Positions 33,085-37,203 of a stretch of DNA of 37,203 nucleotides are shown here, piece after piece. Source of the stretch: an uncultured Pelagibacteraceae bacterium (GTDB taxonomy: Bacteria > Pseudomonadota > Alphaproteobacteria > Pelagibacterales > Pelagibacteraceae); NCBI GenBank assembly GCA_902569975.1, contig CACFWD010000009.1, forward strand, positions 1 through 37,203, given 5' to 3'. The stretch's first letter is position 1, and each line of letters starts with the position of its first letter. The notes beneath the pieces are model-generated. The model had not been told where the DNA came from. It was given only the letters and a program-made list of their open reading frames with translations, and searched no databases. A program made the position numbers and the translations under genes.

Positions 33085-34017
33085 CTACTTATTTAAAAAC
33101 TCGATTAATTTATTTTCATTTTGAATAATTAAATCAATATTTATAAATTCTATTTCTTTTTTAAATTCTTCAGGAATTTTCATATAATCTTTTTCAGTTG
33201 TTACAATTTTAAGTTTGTTTTTCTTCGCAATTTCTTGAATTTTTTTAAGATCCTTTAAATTATATTGATAATGATCTGGAAATATAATTTCTTTAGCAAC
33301 ATCAAATTTGTTTTCTAACATAATATCTTTAAAATCAGATGGATTTCCTATTCCAGAAAATATGAAATATTTAAATTTTAAATCAAATTTTTGTATATTT
33401 TTTATCTTATAAAAAGTTTTAAAAATTCTAATATGAGGATTTATACTTAAAATTATATCTTTAATTTTTTCAAAATTTTTAAAATTTCCATTCAAAAAAA
33501 CAGCATCAAATTTTTTTAGACTTGAAATTTTTTCTCTTAACGGTCCTGCAGGAATTAATTGACCATTACCAATCCAATTTTTTAATTTGAAACATACAAA
33601 TTTCATATCATAGTCAATTTTTGTTTCCTGCAACCCGTCGTCAAAAATTAGAAATTTGTATTTTTGATTTAATCCTTCTTGAACAGCATTTTTTCTTGAG
33701 TTTGAGATAATTAATGTTGTTTTTTTTTTTAATAAAAGTTGCTCATCTTTTTGATCAGAATAGTATTTTTTTACAGTTGCTACCCTATTATCTAATTTTT
33801 TTAATATTTCATATAATTTAATTGTAAGAGGTGTCTTTCCTGTACCACCAAGATAAATATTACCTACACAAATAGTTTTAATGTTTGGCATTTTCTTTTT
33901 TTTAAAAAAAACAGATAAGAAATTTTTTAAAATTATTGGTACCGTAAATGGAATTAACAAGTAAGAGATTAAATTTGGTTTTGGCAAATCCCAAAACGAG
34001 GGTTTTTTAAAATTCAT
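33085..34017 (-). CDS. lpxK: Tetraacyldisaccharide 4'-kinase
   Basis: A 310-aa LpxK. It has an N-terminal hydrophobic helix region (about 15-37), CVGNIYLGGTGKTPLTIKLY with the P-loop GGTGKT at about 57-62, LIFDDGLQE (the family's DDG-Q motif) and RE--SSLKKFDAVFLNG. The C-terminal part includes FSGIGNPSDF, FPDHYQYN and VTTEKDYMKI. It phosphorylates the 4' position of the lipid A disaccharide at the inner membrane. Length is near the usual 320-340 aa. It overlaps waaA by 4 bp, supporting co-translation within the lipid A operon. Confidence 0.94.
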   Translation of the reverse strand: MNFKKPSFWDLPKPNLISYLLIPFTVPIILKNFLSVFFKKKKMPNIKTICVGNIYLGGTGKTPLTIKLYEILKKLDNRVATVKKYYSDQKDEQLLLKKKTTLIISNSRKNAVQEGLNQKYKFLIFDDGLQETKIDYDMKFVCFKLKNWIGNGQLIPAGPLREKISSLKKFDAVFLNGNFKNFEKIKDIILSINPHIRIFKTFYKIKNIQKFDLKFKYFIFSGIGNPSDFKDIMLENKFDVAKEIIFPDHYQYNLKDLKKIQEIAKKNKLKIVTTEKDYMKIPEEFKKEIEFINIDLIIQNENKLIEFLNK

Positions 34018-35264
34018 ATTTTATTCAAAATTAAATTTATTTCATGTATGTTTTTTTTCAAAATACTTTGACCAATCATGTTTACTTTTAATTTAATATT
34101 TTTTTGCGGTTTTTTAGAATTAAATAGTTTATCTAAAATATTTACAGTTTGATTAACATTATCTATTTTTTTTGAGATTTTTTTGTTACTAAGAAATTTA
34201 TAAATTTCATTAAAGTTTGAAACATGGGGTCCGTGCAAAATATTACAGTTATATCTTACTGCTTCTAGTGGATTTTGCCCTCCATGATTAATTAACGATC
34301 CTCCCAGGAATACATTTTTTAAAATAGAGTAAAATGACTTAGTTTTTCCAAAAGAATTTACTAAGTAGATATCGGTGTCTTTATGAATTTTTGTTTTTGG
34401 TTCGTGCATATGGATTTTTAGACCTAAGTCCAATAATTCGTTTTTTATTTGTTCATTTCTATTTATGTGTCTAGGAATAATAATAGTTAGAAGATTTTTA
34501 TATTTTTTTTTCAATTTATTATGAACAAATCCTACAAATTTTTCCTCAGTATTATGAGTACTGGAAGCACACCAAACTGTTTTTTTTGAAATAAATTTTA
34601 TAGTTTGGTCATCAATTTCAATTTTTTCATTTTCTGATTGGGAATATTTTAGATTACCAAAATATTTAATATTTTTTGCTCCCAGTTTTTTTAAAAAACT
34701 TACAGTTTCTTTATTTGAGCTCAAACAAAGATTAAACTTATTAAAGATTAGTTTTGAAAAATTTTTCAATTTAATCCACCTCATAAAAGATCTTTTGGTA
34801 ATTCTTGCATTAAGAAGTATAGTTGGAATTTTTTCTTCACTTAATTTAAAAATCATGTTAGGCCAAATTTCAGAATCTATAAATAAAGCTATTGACGGTC
34901 TCCAATATTTAATAAATTTTTTTACAATTAAATAATTGTCAATTGGAAAAAATTGATGTGTAATTTTTTTTAGTTTAATTTTTGAAATTATTTTTGAGGA
35001 ACTTAAAGTATTTGAAGTTATTAAAATTTGAGAAATTTTTTTCGATTTTTCTAGTTTTTCTAATAATGGAACAATACTTTGAAACTCACCAACACTTGCT
35101 CCATGAAACCATATTAATTTTCCTTTGGACCTATTTTTCGTAAAAAAACCAAATTTTTCTCTGTACCTTTTAAAGTCCTCTTTTTTTTTAATCAGTCTAA
35201 TTAATATTATAAAAGGGGAAAATAGTAAGATTAAATTTATGAAAATTCTGTAAAAAAAAATCAT
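34014..35264 (-). CDS. waaA: Kdo transferase
   Basis: A 416-aa glycosyltransferase of the GT30 family. It has an N-terminal membrane anchor (about 5-24) and IWFHGASVGEFQSIVPLL, with the conserved catalytic Glu at about residue 60. LFIDSEIWPNMI and LLNARITKRSF also match the family. The C-terminal nucleotide-sugar domain has IPRHINRNEQI, NVFLGGSLINHGGQNPLEA and HGPHVSNF. It transfers Kdo residues from CMP-Kdo to the lipid A precursor. One or more residues may be added; the number is not predictable. It overlaps msbA by 1 bp and lpxK by 4 bp. Confidence 0.95.
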   Translation of the reverse strand: MIFFYRIFINLILLFSPFIILIRLIKKKEDFKRYREKFGFFTKNRSKGKLIWFHGASVGEFQSIVPLLEKLEKSKKISQILITSNTLSSSKIISKIKLKKITHQFFPIDNYLIVKKFIKYWRPSIALFIDSEIWPNMIFKLSEEKIPTILLNARITKRSFMRWIKLKNFSKLIFNKFNLCLSSNKETVSFLKKLGAKNIKYFGNLKYSQSENEKIEIDDQTIKFISKKTVWCASSTHNTEEKFVGFVHNKLKKKYKNLLTIIIPRHINRNEQIKNELLDLGLKIHMHEPKTKIHKDTDIYLVNSFGKTKSFYSILKNVFLGGSLINHGGQNPLEAVRYNCNILHGPHVSNFNEIYKFLSNKKISKKIDNVNQTVNILDKLFNSKKPQKNIKLKVNMIGQSILKKNIHEINLILNKI

Positions 35265-37006
35265 TAAGATCTGCTTAATTGTTTTTCATAAAAATTTTTA
35301 TAAGTTTCAGAGGATTTAATTAACTCATCATGTTTTCCGCAATCAATAACCTGGCCTTTATCTATTACGTATATTATATCTGAATTTAATATTGTTGAAA
35401 GTCTGTGTGCAATAACAATTGTAGTTCTTCCCTTTGTTAAAAAGCTAATTGCTTTCTGTATTTTACTTTCTGTCTCAGAATCTAGAGATGAAGTTGCTTC
35501 ATCGAGTAAGATAATTGGACTTTTCTTAAGTATCGCTCTAGCTATAGATAATCTTTGTTTTTCACCTCCAGAGAGTCTAACTCCATTTTCACCAATTAAG
35601 GTATCGTATTTATTTGGTAATTTTTCAATAAATTCACTCGCGAATGACTGCTCTGCTGCTTTTTTTACATCTGTAATTGAAGCATTAATGTTCGCATAAG
35701 CAATATTATTAAATATTGTATCGTCAAACAAAGTTGTATCTTGGCTTACTAAAGATATATTTTTCCTTAAAGAATATATTGTTGAATTGTAAATCGATTG
35801 ATTATCAATTTTGATATCTCCTAGATCTGCATCGTAAAATCTTGGTATAAGGTTTAAAATCGTTGATTTTCCTGCACCACTATGACCAACCAATGCTGTC
35901 ATTTTTTGGCCTGGAATATTTAAATCAACAGAATTTAAGACACGAGATCCATTTTCATCGTAGTTAAAATCAATTTTTTCAAAATCAATTTTACCCTTAC
36001 TAATTATCAATTCTTTTGCATCTTTTTTGTCTTGGACTTCTGGAATATGATCAATTACTGGAAGAACACTTTTAGCGCCAGCTATACCTTGTTGAATAGC
36101 AATATTTAAGGTTGCTAATGACCTAACAGGTTGGTAGGCCAACATCATAGCTGCCAAAAAAGAAAAAAAATTACTTACCTCAAGTTCATTTTTAGAAATT
36201 AATATTGCTGATATGTAAATTAAAATTGCAATCATTATACCAGTAAGCACTTCCATAATTGGAGAAGGTCTTATAAAAACTACACTAATTTTTCGAGAAG
36301 TTTCTTTAAGTTCAGTGATCATTTTATTCGCTCTTTCTTTTTCGTAATTTTCTCTTTGAAATATTTTAGCAAGTTTATGATTTTTTAAAATTTCCATAAG
36401 ATACGAATTGATAATTCCAGCTTTTTTCATTTGTTGAGTAGTAACTTTACCTATTCTTTTTCCTAGAGTTTTTGCAGCCACCGAAGCAATTGGTATCATT
36501 ATTATAGCAAATAATGATAGTTTCCAATTTTGGTAAAACATTACAGATAACAAACCAATTAGTGTAAGCGTGTCCTTAAAAAGATTTAGAATTCCTGTAC
36601 TGACAAGATTTGTAATCATGCCAACATCATTTGATATATTGCTTATAAATTGTCCAGAGTGTTTATTTTCGATTAATTTGGTATCTGCATTTAAAATTGA
36701 AGAGAATAGATCAAACTGAATATCTTTCGTAACATCAACAGCCACACTTATCATTATAACTTTAGCAATGTATAAAGAGGCCGCCTTAATTGCAAAAGCT
36801 AGAATAATTAAGCCAGGTATTACAAGTATCAAATTTTTCTTTTGTTCAATAAATAACTGCTTAATTGCTGGATCTAATAAATAAGCAACAGCAGAGGTAC
36901 TTCCAGCTAATAGCACTGTAAAAAAAACTGAAACTAAAATTTTTTTAACGTATTTTTTAGTATAATCGTTAAAAAGACGTTTTAAAATTTCAATATCATT
37001 TATCAT
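35264..37006 (-). CDS. msbA: MsbA-like lipid A flippase (ABC transporter)
   Basis: A 580-aa ABC half-transporter. It has a six-helix membrane domain (about residues 15-310) and then an ATPase domain: Walker A GHSGAGKST (about 374-382), Q-loop LVSQDTTLF, the LSGGEKQRLSIARAIL signature, Walker B PIILLDEATSSLD and the switch His in IVIAHRLST. Length matches MsbA (about 580 aa). As a homodimer it flips core-lipid A across the inner membrane. Location in an operon with waaA, lpxK and lpxL supports that role over a drug exporter. It starts directly after the ubiA stop (TAG then ATG, no gap). Confidence 0.93.
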   Translation of the reverse strand: MINDIEILKRLFNDYTKKYVKKILVSVFFTVLLAGSTSAVAYLLDPAIKQLFIEQKKNLILVIPGLIILAFAIKAASLYIAKVIMISVAVDVTKDIQFDLFSSILNADTKLIENKHSGQFISNISNDVGMITNLVSTGILNLFKDTLTLIGLLSVMFYQNWKLSLFAIIMIPIASVAAKTLGKRIGKVTTQQMKKAGIINSYLMEILKNHKLAKIFQRENYEKERANKMITELKETSRKISVVFIRPSPIMEVLTGIMIAILIYISAILISKNELEVSNFFSFLAAMMLAYQPVRSLATLNIAIQQGIAGAKSVLPVIDHIPEVQDKKDAKELIISKGKIDFEKIDFNYDENGSRVLNSVDLNIPGQKMTALVGHSGAGKSTILNLIPRFYDADLGDIKIDNQSIYNSTIYSLRKNISLVSQDTTLFDDTIFNNIAYANINASITDVKKAAEQSFASEFIEKLPNKYDTLIGENGVRLSGGEKQRLSIARAILKKSPIILLDEATSSLDSETESKIQKAISFLTKGRTTIVIAHRLSTILNSDIIYVIDKGQVIDCGKHDELIKSSETYKNFYEKQLSRS

Positions 37007-37203
37007 CTATACTTTACCACATATTAAACTTATCAAAACTAACAAGCCCAGAAAGTTATTAGATTTAAATATAGTCAAACATTCTAAATTGTTTTTTATG
37101 TCGAGTCTTTTAAGTTGAAAAAAAAACATTTGTATTACGGTAAATATAAAAATTAAGTAAAAGAAATTATTTAATTCCATTATGAAACCTGTGAAAAAGA
37201 GAT
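37007..37203 (-). CDS. ubiA: 4-hydroxybenzoate polyprenyltransferase, C-terminal part (window edge)
   Basis: An open frame enters from the right edge and ends with TAG at 37009-37007, leaving about 65 codons. The visible peptide includes LFFTGFIMELNNFFYLIFIF, QLKRLDIKNNLECLTIFKSN and a final NFLGLLVLISLICGKV. The Q---LD------CL--FKSN---G-L pattern is the C-terminal end of UbiA-type prenyltransferases, with two membrane helices around the motif. UbiA adds the isoprenoid chain in ubiquinone synthesis. It abuts msbA. The missing N-terminal part and catalytic Asp motifs lie outside the window, so the call rests on the tail alone. Confidence 0.82.
   Translation of the reverse strand, partial: LFFTGFIMELNNFFYLIFIFTVIQMFFFQLKRLDIKNNLECLTIFKSNNFLGLLVLISLICGKV

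Overview
The window looks like a piece of chromosome from a streamlined, very AT-rich marine alphaproteobacterium, most likely SAR11/Pelagibacterales. This rests on strong A/T codon bias with Lys/Asn/Ile-rich proteins, intergenic gaps of mostly 0-100 bp, many start/stop overlaps, and alphaproteobacterial families (DUF2093, a DUF3035/BamF-type lipoprotein, a Tim14-like J protein, the TIGR01459-type HAD family, the ileS-lspA-DUF3035 order). The taxonomic call is inference; no rRNA is present. I found no tRNA, CRISPR array, insertion sequence, phage gene or integrase. Coding density is near total and the longest stretch between recognised large genes is 266 bp (21429-21694), which itself holds a 38-codon ORF.

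Layout. 1-2174 (minus): msrA, a rhodanese-type sulfurtransferase, and an RND efflux pair (a short adaptor plus the first 13 codons of the pump). 2210-4899: a DMT exporter and an AlkA-like glycosylase (plus) face a DUF1330 protein and a GT17 glycosyltransferase (minus). 4948-6811: a purine-type phosphoribosyltransferase and an NCS2 purine permease converge on a shared hairpin terminator, a likely purine salvage pair. 6938-9910: a small lipoprotein, a small heat-shock protein with a candidate sigma-32 promoter and RNA-thermometer-like leader, and oligopeptidase B. 9926-15398: a Tim14-like J protein, a GT9 glycosyltransferase, a DapA-family aldolase, a cyclopropane-fatty-acid synthase homologue, a Lys-rich coiled-coil protein, a small membrane protein and a DCC-family protein. 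15492-19605: tldD-pmbA, a secreted DUF6134-like protein and a YczE-type membrane protein.

19602-23734 (minus) is a proteostasis/translation block: groES-groL under a clear heat-shock promoter and ending at an intrinsic terminator, a 38-aa basic peptide ORF, then typA/bipA. 23802-30194 (plus) is a long tightly packed run: HAD phosphatase, ribF, ileS, lspA, a BamF-like lipoprotein and a short pgi. 30186-32011 (minus) has purD-rsmD, followed by DUF2093 on plus. 32223-37203 (minus) is an envelope operon read ubiA (3' end only)-msbA-waaA-lpxK-lpxL, whose genes abut or overlap by 1-4 bp: it covers Kdo transfer, lipid A 4'-phosphorylation, late acylation and flipping.

The most notable regulatory signal is a shared element, CTTGAAA-N15-CTAWATR, upstream of both groES and hsp20. 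The hsp20 copy is followed by a roughly 57-nt leader that can form two hairpins, the second pairing UUGCU with the Shine-Dalgarno, as in ROSE-type thermometers. Strong Shine-Dalgarno sequences are seen at only four genes (groES, groL, hsp20 and the purine permease). I found no convincing wholly new multi-gene system; the best unknowns are the Lys-rich coiled-coil/small membrane protein pair (13538-15055), the 38-aa basic peptide, and the RND adaptor that lacks its alpha-hairpin.
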